A DNA stretch of 64,000 nt from JAIBAC01 sp046331095 (GTDB taxonomy: Bacteria > Actinomycetota > Acidimicrobiia > UBA2766), in the NCBI GenBank assembly GCA_046331095.1, contig JAXLRM010000003.1:1426001-1490000 (forward strand). The letters run 5' to 3'. The position numbers were made by a program, and so were the translations under genes. The notes beneath the pieces were generated by a model, which made no database searches, was not told where the DNA came from, and saw nothing but the letters and a program-made list of their open reading frames with translations. Below, piece by piece: positions 33,401 to 41,950 of the stretch (positions within the stretch are counted from its first letter, which is position 1; every line of letters starts with the position of its first letter).

Positions 33401-35178
33401 GGCAGCGCCCGCACGAGCAGTGGCACGACCTCGTGCCAGTCGCCGGTGATGCCGACGTCGCAGTGGCCGAAGACCGGGGCGTCGGTGTCGTGGTTGACGG
33501 CGAGGACCGAACCTGCCGCCCGGAAGCCCGACGCGTGGTTGAACTTGCCACTGGCCCCGATGCTCACGAGCAACCGTGGCGCGACGGCGATTCCGGTGAT
33601 ACCGATCTGGCGGCTGTGCGGCATCCAACCCCTGTCGGTCACCTTGCGAGTGGCTCCGAGTTCGGCACCGAGGGCCTCTACGAGGCGGGAGAGCTCGGCG
33701 TACTCCTCGCGTTCGACGCCGACGCCGACACACACCACGGCGTGGGCGAGCGTGAGCGCCTCGCCGTCGTCGTCGACCTCCTGGGCCACGACGCGCACAC
33801 GCCCCGTGGCGGCCACGCCAACGGTCTGCACCGGCGGCAGTGCCGCAGCGACGGGGCCGGAGGCGTGGAGGACCCCGGGACGTACCGTCGCCATCTGGAC
33901 CGGAGACTTCGACGTGATCGCCGCGACGAGCGAGCCGCCGAACGCCGGTTTCCACGCGATCAGGGCGCCGTCGGCGCCCACGTCGAGCTCGACGGCGTCG
34001 CCGCCGAGGCCGTGGCCACCCGCGGCCGCGACCCTCGACGCGATCTCACGGCCCCGAGCCGTGCCGGGCGCGAGCATGCCCCAGGGCGCAGCATCCGCGA
34101 CGAGCCGTGCGAGTACGCGGGCATAGTCCTCGTCGGCCGCCACCGGATCGGCGTCGAGGATCGTGAGCCCTGATATCCCGGGCGGCACGGCGTCGAGGCC
34201 AGGTCCGAGGCTCACGACGCGGGCACCGAAGCCGAGGACCGCCGCGAGCCGCGCGGCCTCCTGGCCGAGCTCGTGGGCGAGACGCGGACGTGCGGGATCG
34301 ACGAGCGCCCACACCTCGCGGGCCCCTGCGACCTCGACGTGCGCCACCTCGGCGGTCCGTGGGGCAAAGCCGGCGGGCGCGGCTGCGTCGAACGCTCCTC
34401 GTGCCGTGAGGATGCCGATCGCAGCATCCACCTGTGCGGCGACGGCGCCGTCGAGCACGACGGGGTCGCGGTGCGCTGCGAGCGTGCGCACAGCACCCAC
34501 GGCGGTCGGTGACCCCGCGGCACCCCACGGCCCCGGACCGAGGTCGCCCGCATTCAGATGCGTGATCCGGTCGGCAGGCACGCGAGCACGATCCGCGGGG
34601 ACTGCCTTGGCAGGGTCGGTCAGTCGTTCCGCACAGCTCATGACGGCGGGGAGCTCGCCCTCGATACTGCGGTGGCCTTCGTCGGTCTCGCAGCGGGCGC
34701 CGAAGGTGGCCGCCTCGAAGTCGACCTCGAGCTCTCGGCAGGGACCGGCGAACGGCCAGTCCATCAACTCGGCGAGCTCGGGACCGACCTGGCCCGTGTC
34801 GGAGTCGACGGAGTTCTTGCCCACGAGCACGAGGTCGAACTCCCCGAGGCGCGTGACGAGACGGGCGAGGGCGGATGCCGTAGCGAGGGTGTCGGACCCG
34901 CCAAGGGCCGGGTCGCTCAGCAGGACCCCGCGATCGGCGCCGCACGCGATCGCCTCGCGCAGGCAGTCCTCTGCTGCGGGGGGTCCCATCGTCGCGACGA
35001 CGACCTCGCCGGCACCGCACGCGGCGACGAGCTCGACGGCTGCGGTGACTGCTCGGCGGCAGTAAGGGTTGAGCTCGAGGTCGACACCATCGCGGCGGAG
35101 GCGTCCGTCGGGACCGAGCGCCATCGCCTCGAAACGCGGCACCTGCTTGACGAGAACTGCGATACGGACGGCAGTCAC
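33397..35178 (-). CDS. etfBA: Electron transfer flavoprotein, beta and alpha subunits fused
   Basis: 593 residues, about the sum of EtfB (260) and EtfA (320). Residues 1-250 are EtfB-like: an IAVLVKQVPRFEAM start and the LVLVGKNSVDSDTGQVGPELAELMDWP segment that meets acyl-CoA dehydrogenases and holds AMP. Residues about 285-593 are EtfA-like: an LGQEAARLA region, then the FAD-binding domain with ATRKVTDRGWMP, QIGITG, VSIGASGKFNH and VNHDTDAPVFGHCDVGITGD. It accepts electrons from acyl-CoA dehydrogenases, several of which occur in this window. Start ATG-like codon 35178, first gene of a two-gene operon with the EamA exporter. Confidence 0.88.
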   Translation of the reverse strand: MTAVRIAVLVKQVPRFEAMALGPDGRLRRDGVDLELNPYCRRAVTAAVELVAACGAGEVVVATMGPPAAEDCLREAIACGADRGVLLSDPALGGSDTLATASALARLVTRLGEFDLVLVGKNSVDSDTGQVGPELAELMDWPFAGPCRELEVDFEAATFGARCETDEGHRSIEGELPAVMSCAERLTDPAKAVPADRARVPADRITHLNAGDLGPGPWGAAGSPTAVGAVRTLAAHRDPVVLDGAVAAQVDAAIGILTARGAFDAAAPAGFAPRTAEVAHVEVAGAREVWALVDPARPRLAHELGQEAARLAAVLGFGARVVSLGPGLDAVPPGISGLTILDADPVAADEDYARVLARLVADAAPWGMLAPGTARGREIASRVAAAGGHGLGGDAVELDVGADGALIAWKPAFGGSLVAAITSKSPVQMATVRPGVLHASGPVAAALPPVQTVGVAATGRVRVVAQEVDDDGEALTLAHAVVCVGVGVEREEYAELSRLVEALGAELGATRKVTDRGWMPHSRQIGITGIAVAPRLLVSIGASGKFNHASGFRAAGSVLAVNHDTDAPVFGHCDVGITGDWHEVVPLLVRALP

Positions 35179-35292
35179 GGAACGTTGCGCTCCCTGGCGG
35201 GCGGCGGGGCTACCGCCGAGGCTAACGGCGCGTCAGCGGTCCTGGCGGCGAGTGTGCGCGGAGTGGGGTCGCGAGCGCGCCAGACTGTGGGG

Positions 35293-35832
35293 ATGCGCAC
35301 ACGCTCCAAACTCCTGCCCGTCGCCCTCTTGGTGGCGGCCGTCGTGGCCCTCGGCGCCTGCAGTCGGACATTCGGCTTGCGCGACGACGCGAGTGCGGAG
35401 GAGGAGCCCATCAGGTACGAGACCACCACGACGGCAGCCGAAGACGGCGCCACTTCGACCACCGAGACGACACAGACCAAGCCCAAGAACTCGACTTCGA
35501 CGACGTCGAAGCCGTCCAAGCCCACGACGACCGACGACGGCTTCGGAGGCAAGCCGCCGAGCTTCCCCGAGTTCACGTTCACGGCGACGCGCAACGCCGA
35601 CGGGACGGTGAAGGTGAGCGGGAGCGGGTGCCCCGGCGGCAGAGTGTCCCTGTACGCGGAATCGTCCGGTTCCGGCGAGGGCGGCGACCCGTTCTACGCC
35701 AATCCGAACGCCTCCGGCGAGTGGTCCGTCACCGCCAAGCTGCCCTCGGGGACGCTGAAGGGAACCTGCTTCGGGGTGGGCACGTCAGGTCAGAGCCACG
35801 TCGGCGGCTCGCACACGGTCACGATCCCCTAG
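35293..35832 (+). CDS. Thr/Ser-rich lipoprotein with a small beta domain
   Basis: 179 residues. Signal peptide with lipobox LGAC (Cys23), then a Thr/Ser/Lys/Pro-rich spacer (about 40-85, TTTTAAED, STTETT, SKPTTTDD) of the wall-spanning kind, then a domain of about 90 residues (FTFTATRNADGTVKVSGSGCPGG...) with two cysteines that resembles an Ig-like fold. Function unknown; it should sit on the outer face of the membrane. Confidence 0.75.
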   Translation: MRTRSKLLPVALLVAAVVALGACSRTFGLRDDASAEEEPIRYETTTTAAEDGATSTTETTQTKPKNSTSTTSKPSKPTTTDDGFGGKPPSFPEFTFTATRNADGTVKVSGSGCPGGRVSLYAESSGSGEGGDPFYANPNASGEWSVTAKLPSGTLKGTCFGVGTSGQSHVGGSHTVTIP

Positions 35833-35917
35833 GACGCGCGCAGGTCCGCAGGCGTTACGGCTGTCGGACAGGACGACTCGACGTCGCGATGGGGTGGGTG
35901 TCGGGCTCGAGGGCCGA

Positions 35918-35937
35918 CCGCGGCCTCGTAGCCGCGG
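35918..35937 (-). terminator. Hairpin terminator after rpmB
   Basis: CCGCGGC-CTCGTA-GCCGCGG (35918-35937) is a perfect 7 bp stem with a 6-base loop immediately after the rpmB stop codon (35938-35940, minus strand). It may also serve the convergent lipoprotein gene ending at 35832. Confidence 0.6.
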
Positions 35938-36174
35938 CTACACCTTCACGCCGCGGCGGCGCATGTCGGCGAGGACCTTCTCGATGCCGAGCTTGTCGAT
36001 CGTGCGCAGGCCCTTGGTGCTGACCTTGAGGCGGATCCAGCGCTTCTCGCTCGGCACCCAGAAGCGGCGCGTGTGGAGGTTGGGCAGGAAGCGGCGCTTG
36101 GTCTTGTTGTGGGCGTGCGACACGTTGTTGCCCGTGTGCGGACGCTTGCCGGTCACCTGACAGACCTTCGACAT
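35938..36174 (-). CDS. rpmB: Large ribosomal subunit protein bL28
   Basis: 78 residues. Starts MSKVCQVTGKRP and continues NNVSHAHNKTKRRFLPNL, very close to the E. coli-type L28. It has one cysteine (Cys5) and lacks the two CxxC pairs of the zinc-binding form that is common in actinobacteria, so it is a zinc-free (C-minus) type. No Zur box is seen upstream. It binds 23S rRNA in the large subunit. Confidence 0.95.
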   Translation of the reverse strand: MSKVCQVTGKRPHTGNNVSHAHNKTKRRFLPNLHTRRFWVPSEKRWIRLKVSTKGLRTIDKLGIEKVLADMRRRGVKV

Positions 36175-36241
36175 CGATGCTCCCGAGGTGGAAGGGGTAC
36201 AAGAGCGAAGTGCGAGTGTAGTTGCGGCCGCGGCAGCCGAT

Positions 36242-37681
36242 CTAGCGGATCTGGCGGGCGTCGCCGGAGCGGTCGACGAACACGTCGCGCACCGTCACGA
36301 TGTCGTCGCCCGAGAGGATCCCCGAGCGGCCGAGCAGCCGGCCGCGCTCCCAGTTCGTCAGGCCGAGCTCGGGACGGTGCCAGGCCCACTGGCCGTCGAC
36401 CCAGCGCGTGAAGCCCGAACCCACGTAGGGCGCGTCGACCGCCTCGTAGAAGCGCTCGAAGGCGACCGGATCGGACGTGAGGATCGACGCGACGAAGTGG
36501 GGACTGTGCGCGTTCACGAGTTCGGCTGCGGCATCGAGGCCGTCCGCCGTCACGAACGCGAGCTCGGGGCGGCGCTCCCACTCGTACTCGCGTGAGAGGT
36601 TCGCGACGGGCTGATCGTCCCCGCCGGTGGCTGTGACGATCCCGCCCGAGCCCTCTGCGACATGGACGACCGCGTCGAGCGATTCCAGAGTCCTGGCGAG
36701 TACGGGACCGAGGTCGCCCACAGCGGCGCGGTCGAGCACGAGCGTGTTGAGGGTGTTGCACACCTTCCGGTCGAGGCTGGCACGTACGGCGTTCTCGACG
36801 GCCGTGGGCGCCGCGCCCGCGTCGACGTACATCCACGCACCGCCCGTGCCGTGCAACGACGCCGGGATGCCGTGCTGCTCGGCGATCGAGCCCAGGAGCG
36901 CGACCGTCGGACCCGACCCGCGGGCCACCGCGAGGCGCACCGCCGACATGGTGAACAGCGCCTGGCCGGCCGCACGGTCGCGGCTGCGCACCAGACGGAC
37001 CGCGCCGGCCGGCAGCCCTGCCCTGGCGAGGGCGGGCGCAAGCGCCTCGGCCTCGATCACCTCGGCGGTCCCGAGGGCATCGCCGCCGATGCGCATCACG
37101 GCGGTGTTGGCGTTGCGCAGGACGCCGACACCGTCCGCGAACACGTTGGGGCGGCCCTCGAAGACGAACGCCACCACCCCGAGCGGGGCGACACGGCGCT
37201 CGACGACGAAGTCGGAGCCCTCGCGGCGTTCCACGACGCGCCCGATCGCTGGTTCCCGCGCAGCCCAGCCGCGCAACCCGTCGACCATCGCGGCACGCAT
37301 CTTGTCACTGACCGGCAGCCGGTTCGTCAGGCGCCCGGCATCACGGGCGCGCTCGACGTCTGCCGCGTTGGCCTCGGCGACGGCCCTCCAGACGGAGTCG
37401 TCCTCGAGGCGGGCGGCGAAGTCCTCGAAGAAGGCATCCACGGCCGCGGGCGGCACGCGTGCCATCTCCGTGAACGCCCTGTGGGCGTCGGCGACTGCCT
37501 CTGCCGCTTCACGACGCGCAGCCGCGCCGACGACGAGGAGGTCACCGGTGCGCGCCACCGCGACCACGCTGTCGCCCGGGGTCGTCGCCGGCATCGGTAC
37601 GACCCAGTTGCCGACGACGACGGGCGTGCCCGCGGCGACGTCGGTGAGCGCCGTGCGGTCTGTCTCCGTGGTCTGGTCCAT
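36242..37681 (-). CDS. proA: ProA-like aldehyde dehydrogenase (glutamate-5-semialdehyde dehydrogenase family)
   Basis: 479 residues from ATG 37681. The core matches ProA: PLGVVAFVFEGRPNVFADGV, the NANTAVMRIGGDALGT phosphate-binding segment, the catalytic Cys in DRKVCNTLNTLVLDR, and TDWVDGQWAWHRPELGLTN near the end. ProA is usually near 415 residues. The extra 60 at the N-terminus (VVVGNWVVPMPATTPGDSVVAVARTGDLLVVG) look like the beta hairpin of ordinary aldehyde dehydrogenases. It probably makes glutamate-5-semialdehyde for proline, but no proB is adjacent and another semialdehyde substrate is possible. Confidence 0.7.
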   Translation of the reverse strand: MDQTTETDRTALTDVAAGTPVVVGNWVVPMPATTPGDSVVAVARTGDLLVVGAAARREAAEAVADAHRAFTEMARVPPAAVDAFFEDFAARLEDDSVWRAVAEANAADVERARDAGRLTNRLPVSDKMRAAMVDGLRGWAAREPAIGRVVERREGSDFVVERRVAPLGVVAFVFEGRPNVFADGVGVLRNANTAVMRIGGDALGTAEVIEAEALAPALARAGLPAGAVRLVRSRDRAAGQALFTMSAVRLAVARGSGPTVALLGSIAEQHGIPASLHGTGGAWMYVDAGAAPTAVENAVRASLDRKVCNTLNTLVLDRAAVGDLGPVLARTLESLDAVVHVAEGSGGIVTATGGDDQPVANLSREYEWERRPELAFVTADGLDAAAELVNAHSPHFVASILTSDPVAFERFYEAVDAPYVGSGFTRWVDGQWAWHRPELGLTNWERGRLLGRSGILSGDDIVTVRDVFVDRSGDARQIR

Positions 37682-37767
37682 GGGCCAAGGATGGCGCATC
37701 GGCGGCACGGGGTGCACGACGACACGCCGGTGTGCCCCGGTGCAGGCCCCGCGATAGGTTGGCGCCC

Positions 37768-38268
37768 ATGTACGAGTTGCGCAGCGAGGGTCTCGCCTTC
37801 CTCGGGAACGCCCCGGTGGTGCACGTCTTCGAGGGGGACGTGGCAGCCCCACGTGAGGCGGTGTTCGCGCTCGTGTCGGACACCTCGTCGTGGAGGCGCT
37901 GGTTCCCGGGCTTCCGGCGCGGCGAGTACGGGGAGTCCGAAACCCGGGTCGGGACGCCACGCAGGATCGTGATCGGGCCCGGTGTGCGACTCGAGGAGCA
38001 CGTGGCAGCCTGGGACGAGCCCTCGCGGTACGCCTACGTGGTGGAACGCACTTCGGTGCCGATGGCGAAGGCGCTCGTTGAGGCGTGGGACCTCGCCGCG
38101 ATCGACATGCCCGGCACTCCGGGGGGCGGGACTCGTGTCAAGTGGACCTTCGCCGCCGATCCCGGTTGGATGCTGCGGATCACGACCCCGCTCGCCCCCG
38201 TCGTATTCGGTGCGCTGTTCCGTGCCGCGCTGCGCCGCCTCGAGCAGCTCGCCGGGTCGGGCACCTGA
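37768..38268 (+). CDS. SRPBCC (START/polyketide cyclase-like) family protein
   Basis: 166 residues from ATG 37768. The helix-grip fold is indicated by an N-terminal beta strand with VFEGDVAAPREAVFALVSDTSSWRRWFPGF, a middle set of strands, and the long C-terminal helix LRRLEQLAG. Such proteins bind lipids, polyketides or other hydrophobic ligands. It is divergent from the ProA-like gene across 86 bases. Ligand unknown. A second SRPBCC protein lies at 54990-55466. Confidence 0.8.
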   Translation: MYELRSEGLAFLGNAPVVHVFEGDVAAPREAVFALVSDTSSWRRWFPGFRRGEYGESETRVGTPRRIVIGPGVRLEEHVAAWDEPSRYAYVVERTSVPMAKALVEAWDLAAIDMPGTPGGGTRVKWTFAADPGWMLRITTPLAPVVFGALFRAALRRLEQLAGSGT

Positions 38269-38594
38269 GACCGGAACAGGCAACCTGGCAACGGGGACCC
38301 GGCCGGTGGGGCCGCGCGGTCAAGCTCACGGGCCGTGGTGTCGAAGATCTCGGTGAGGGCCGCAACCCCGGCGATCCCCGAGCGAACAGCCGACGACACC
38401 CGTGAACACACCAGATCACAGAGCCGCAAGCGAAGGCACGTGGAGACAGGACCCCGGTCCCGGTCATGCACGTATGGTCCTGCGGCCCTTCGGGGACTCG
38501 CCCTTGCGCCAGCGCGGCCACGTCCGTCCCCGCCGCAGACCGCCGCGCACCCTGCGCAGGGGTCGCACCCACCGCTGCTAGCGGCTCGCGCACG
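38269..38594. other. 326-base gap without a recognisable gene
   Basis: The gap lies between the 3' ends of the SRPBCC gene and udgB. Open frames cross it on both strands, but none has a convincing start, ribosome-binding site or family resemblance, and codon choice is no better than in antisense frames elsewhere. No strong hairpin or repeat of the families seen in other gaps was found. Confidence 0.5.
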
Positions 38595-39287
38595 TCACGT
38601 GAGGAGCTCGCGGGCGCGGGTGAACACGGCGTCGAGCATCGGTTCCGTGAGACGGCCGGTGAAGGTGTTCTGCTGGCTCGGGTGGTAACTGCCCAGCAAC
38701 GTGACGGCGCCGGCCGGTGACTCGGCCCCGTGGCCGAATCGCGGTTTGGGCCGGACCGGCCCGAAGTGCGCGAGCGCGGCATTCCATGCGAAGTGGCCGA
38801 GCGCGATCACCACGCTGACGTCGGCGAGGATTGCGGCCTCGCGCCGCAGCCACGGGGCGCAGTTGTCGCGCTCGGACGGCGTCGGCTTGTTCTGCGGGGG
38901 GGCGCAGCGCACCGACGCCGTCACGTAGGCGCCGTCGAGGCGCAAACCGTCGTCTCGGCCGGTCGACGTGGGCTGGTTCGCCCAGCCGCAGCGATGCATC
39001 GAGGCGTAGAGCCAGTCTCCGGCACGGTCGCCGGTGAACATGCGACCGGTGCGGTTCGCCCCGTGCGCGGCAGGCGCGAGCCCGAGGACGAGGAGCCGAG
39101 CGTGCGGATCGCCGAAACCGGGTACCGGCCGCCCCCAGTACTCCCGGTCGCGGAACGCCGCCCGTTTGCGCTCGGCGATCTCCTCGCGCCAGGCGACCAG
39201 CCGCGGGCAGCGCCTGCACTGCACCAACTCGTCGTCGAGCGCCGCGATCTCGGCCTCGCGACCGTCGTCACCACGAGCGGCACCCAT
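38595..39287 (-). CDS. udgB: Family 5 uracil-DNA glycosylase (UdgB)
   Basis: 230 residues from the ATG at 39285-39287. Motif A is GLAPAAHGANRTGRMFTGD, motif B SYHPSQQNTFTGRLT, both typical of UdgB, in which the usual Asp/Asn of motif A is replaced. Four cysteines (CRRC near 29-32, then CAPPQNKPTPSERDNC) are placed to hold a [4Fe-4S] cluster. UdgB removes uracil, hypoxanthine and other deaminated bases, useful in a GC-rich genome. Divergent from the phosphoesterase gene. Confidence 0.93.
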   Translation of the reverse strand: MGAARGDDGREAEIAALDDELVQCRRCPRLVAWREEIAERKRAAFRDREYWGRPVPGFGDPHARLLVLGLAPAAHGANRTGRMFTGDRAGDWLYASMHRCGWANQPTSTGRDDGLRLDGAYVTASVRCAPPQNKPTPSERDNCAPWLRREAAILADVSVVIALGHFAWNAALAHFGPVRPKPRFGHGAESPAGAVTLLGSYHPSQQNTFTGRLTEPMLDAVFTRARELLT

Positions 39288-39375
39288 CGCAGCGACGGTA
39301 GTCCCCCGCCACGGCGGACGCCCGGGCGCCGGATCACCACTACGCTCGACACACAGCCGCCGAAATGCACGCGCC

Positions 39376-40584
39376 ATGCTCGTAATCGCACCCGAGATCA
39401 GTGCGGTCAGCGACACGACGATCACGATCTGTTGCGCGACCGCAGACGACGACGCGTCCCCCCGCGCGCACGACGTCGAGGTCGTGCTCAAGCCGGCCGA
39501 AGGTGGCGCCGCGCACAGGGTGCGGCTCGCAGCCGAGGACGCCGACCCCACCACCGGCCTGCGTCTCGTCACGATCGGTGACCTCTCCCCCGGCACCCAC
39601 TACGAGGTCGACATCCACGGCAACGGCCACACCGCCATGCCCGACCTCGTGTTCTTCCCGAACGAGGTGCGCACGCTCACCACGCCACCTGGCGAACTCG
39701 TGTGCACGGTCGCGACCGTGTCGGACCTGCACTTCGGCGAGGAGGTGTGCGGGCTCGGGCCGAGCGGGCGCGAGACCCCGGTGTTCCGCGCCAGCGACGA
39801 GACCCCCCCGTACTGGCACTACATGAACCACGCCATCGTCGACGAGATCTGCGGCGCCGGCATCGACGTAGTCGTGGTCAAGGGCGACCTCACCGGCGAC
39901 GGACACGCGCACGAGTTCGCGGCCGCCGCCGAAGCCTTCGGACGCTTCACGATGCCGTGGCACGCCGTCATGGGAAATCACGACCGTATGCAGGACGGCG
40001 TCGACGGCAACAAGCTGCTCTGCCAGCCCGACGACCCGGCCCGCGCCGTCGACGTCGACGGGGTGCGGCTCGTGCTCGTCGACACCGTCGACCCCGGCAG
40101 TGACGGTGGCCGGTTCCCGTCCGAGCGGCTCGATGCACTGACAGACGTGCTCGCTAGTGGTCGCGGGAGCCCCACCCTGGTTTTCGCCCACCACTACACG
40201 TCGTCGCCGCGCAAGCGCACGAAGAAGGCGTTCGGGCTGAGCCGCCCCGACTCCGAGGCGCTCCTCGCGAGACTCGCCGCCTTCCCCGAGGTGGGCGGGT
40301 TCTTCGCCGGGCACACGCACCGCAATCGCGTGCGCCGCTTCGCGGAGACCGGCGCCATGCCCCACGGCGAGGTGTGCGCTACAAAGGACTACCCCGGTGC
40401 GTGGGCCTCGTACCGCGTCCACGAGGGCGGCTACATGCAGCAGGTGCGCCGCTGTGCGGCTCCCCGCGCGCTGGCGTGGTCGCACAAGGCCAAGGACATG
40501 TTCTTCGGCCTCTATCGCGCGTACGCGATCGGTGCGCTCTCCGAGCGCTGCTTCACCTACAGGTGGGACTCGCGTCGGGGCTGA
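39376..40584 (+). CDS. Calcineurin-like metallophosphoesterase with N-terminal beta domain
   Basis: 402 residues from ATG 39376. Residues 1-100 look like a fibronectin type III-like domain as in purple acid phosphatases. The metallophosphoesterase core follows: DLHFGE, KGDLTGDGH, GNHD, AHHY and GHTHRN supply the dinuclear metal ligands. No signal peptide, so cytoplasmic despite the beta domain. The substrate is probably a phosphoester such as a cyclic nucleotide or phospholipid head group; it ends five bases from the convergent glpQ gene. Confidence 0.88.
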   Translation: MLVIAPEISAVSDTTITICCATADDDASPRAHDVEVVLKPAEGGAAHRVRLAAEDADPTTGLRLVTIGDLSPGTHYEVDIHGNGHTAMPDLVFFPNEVRTLTTPPGELVCTVATVSDLHFGEEVCGLGPSGRETPVFRASDETPPYWHYMNHAIVDEICGAGIDVVVVKGDLTGDGHAHEFAAAAEAFGRFTMPWHAVMGNHDRMQDGVDGNKLLCQPDDPARAVDVDGVRLVLVDTVDPGSDGGRFPSERLDALTDVLASGRGSPTLVFAHHYTSSPRKRTKKAFGLSRPDSEALLARLAAFPEVGGFFAGHTHRNRVRRFAETGAMPHGEVCATKDYPGAWASYRVHEGGYMQQVRRCAAPRALAWSHKAKDMFFGLYRAYAIGALSERCFTYRWDSRRG

Positions 40585-40589
40585 GCATC

Positions 40590-41369
40590 TCAGGGGAGTG
40601 CCCGGCGCGCCATCGCCGGGTCGTCGGTGATGACGGCCGCGACCCCTGCGGCGGCGAACCGCGAGACACCGGCCGCGTCGTTGACGGTCCACGGTGCCAC
40701 CCAGCACCCGCCGGCCCGGGCGGCGGCGACCACGCGCTCCGCCCCGGCGTCGGCGAGCGACACGAGGTCGGGGTGCAACCCACGGCAACCGGCGTCGACG
40801 GCCGCCGCGAGGGCCTCCAGCGGGTCCCACCCGATCGACAGGAGCGCCACGGCGACGCCGGGCACAGCCGAGGTCGCGCCACGTGCCTGATCGAGGGAGA
40901 ACGACGACAGGAAGACCCGGTCGGCGTCACCGCGGGTGGCGACGTGCTCGGCGACGTCGGCCGCGAGGCCGGGGTCGTCGGCGGCGGCCTTGATCTCGAC
41001 GTCGACGACGAGCGCACGGGCACGGGCCCAGTCGAGGACGTCGTCGAGCAAGGGGACTCCAACTCCCTTCCCGCGGTAGGGGGTCGCACCGTCGCGACCG
41101 GCGAAGCCCCAACCGGCGTCGACGCGGGCCAGTTCGGCTGCGGTTCGTGACGACACCGGACCGCCAGCGTCGGTGGTGCGATCCAGCGTGGGATCGTGGA
41201 TCACCACGAATTCGCCGTCGGCGCTGCGGTGCACGTCGAGCTCGACGCCGTCAGCGCCCTCTCGCTCCGCTTTCTCGAATCCGGCCATGGTGTTCTCGGG
41301 CGCCACCTGCGGTGCCCCCCTGTGGCCGAGCACGAGTGGGCGGTCATTGCCGCTGAACAGGGCAAACAT
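40590..41369 (-). CDS. glpQ: Glycerophosphodiester phosphodiesterase
   Basis: 259 residues. GHRGAPQVAPENTMAGF at the N-terminus carries the two catalytic histidines (with VVIHDPTLDRTT), and GADGVELDVHRSADGEFV the metal-binding acidic residues. A TIM-barrel GDPD of cytoplasmic type with no signal peptide. It cleaves glycerophosphodiesters to glycerol-3-phosphate and an alcohol, recycling phospholipid head groups. Confidence 0.93.
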   Translation of the reverse strand: MFALFSGNDRPLVLGHRGAPQVAPENTMAGFEKAEREGADGVELDVHRSADGEFVVIHDPTLDRTTDAGGPVSSRTAAELARVDAGWGFAGRDGATPYRGKGVGVPLLDDVLDWARARALVVDVEIKAAADDPGLAADVAEHVATRGDADRVFLSSFSLDQARGATSAVPGVAVALLSIGWDPLEALAAAVDAGCRGLHPDLVSLADAGAERVVAAARAGGCWVAPWTVNDAAGVSRFAAAGVAAVITDDPAMARRALP

Positions 41370-41469
41370 GTGTGACAAGCTACAGCCGCGGCGGTGGACG
41401 CGGCGTTCCGCGCACAGCTCGCGGTAGCTAGCGGCACGCGTACGGGTGCTTGCGATAGTTAACAGATCG

Positions 41470-41498
41470 TTGACACGGCGATCAGCTGCAAGTACGAT
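41470..41498 (+). promoter_or_regulatory. Candidate housekeeping promoter upstream of whiB
   Basis: TTGACA (41470-41475), a 17-base spacer and TACGAT (41493-41498) form a near-consensus vegetative promoter. Transcription would begin near 41505, giving a 5' leader of about 130 bases before the whiB start at 41634. Confidence 0.65.
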
Positions 41499-41536
41499 CC
41501 CCTCATTCCGCTCCACCCCACTGGGTGGACGTTGCC

Positions 41537-41554
41537 TTGTGAACGTTCTCACAA
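41537..41554. promoter_or_regulatory. CRP-type operator upstream of whiB
   Basis: TTGTGAACGTTCTCACAA (41537-41554) contains TGTGA-N6-TCACA, a perfect match to the CRP/Rv3676 consensus. In M. tuberculosis, whiB1 is a direct CRP target. The site lies about 35-50 bases downstream of the start inferred from the promoter at 41470-41498, so it would repress that promoter or else activate an unseen second promoter nearer the gene. Confidence 0.7.
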
Positions 41555-41633
41555 TCACAAGAGAACTCAATTCCCCGCACAGGGCCGTCCGACAGGTACC
41601 AGGGGGCAGGAAGACACTAGGAGGGCGGGTTCC

Positions 41634-41936
41634 TTGCAGACTCTCAACCGTTCCGTACAAGACACCGACGTCGTCGAGGAGCGCGAGTGGCGCGACTTCG
41701 CCGCGTGTCGTGACACCGACCCCGACCTCTTCTTCCCGGTCGGGACCACGGGCACGGCGCTCGAACAGATCAAGGCGTCCAAGCGCATCTGCAAGACGTG
41801 CGAGGTGCGCGCCGAGTGCCTCCAGTACGCGCTCGCGACCAACCAGGAGTCCGGCGTGTGGGGCGGCACGAGCGAAGACGAGCGCCGCGCGCTGCGCAAG
41901 TCCTGGCTCGCACGCCAACAGCGCCGCTCGGCCTGA
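41634..41936 (+). CDS. whiB1: WhiB-family iron-sulfur regulator, WhiB1-like
   Basis: 100 residues from a TTG behind AGGAGGGCGGG (an ATG farther up lies inside the leader). Four cysteines (ACRD, then CKTC and EC) bind a [4Fe-4S] cluster; GVWGGTSEDERRAL is the WhiB turn and the Arg/Lys tail contacts DNA. The segment DPDLFFPVGTTGTALEQI matches WhiB1 rather than WhiB2, WhiB3 or WhiB7. WhiB1 is a nitric-oxide-sensitive partner of the primary sigma factor. It converges on the pdtaS-type gene, the same neighbour as in mycobacteria (Rv3219/Rv3220c). Confidence 0.92.
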   Translation: MQTLNRSVQDTDVVEEREWRDFAACRDTDPDLFFPVGTTGTALEQIKASKRICKTCEVRAECLQYALATNQESGVWGGTSEDERRALRKSWLARQQRRSA

Positions 41937-41950
41937 CTCCAGCTCTCCGC

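Noticed and set aside
38466..38720. Small open frame in the gap before udgB
   Set aside because: No ribosome-binding site, no conserved motif, and it runs into the end of udgB on the other strand.
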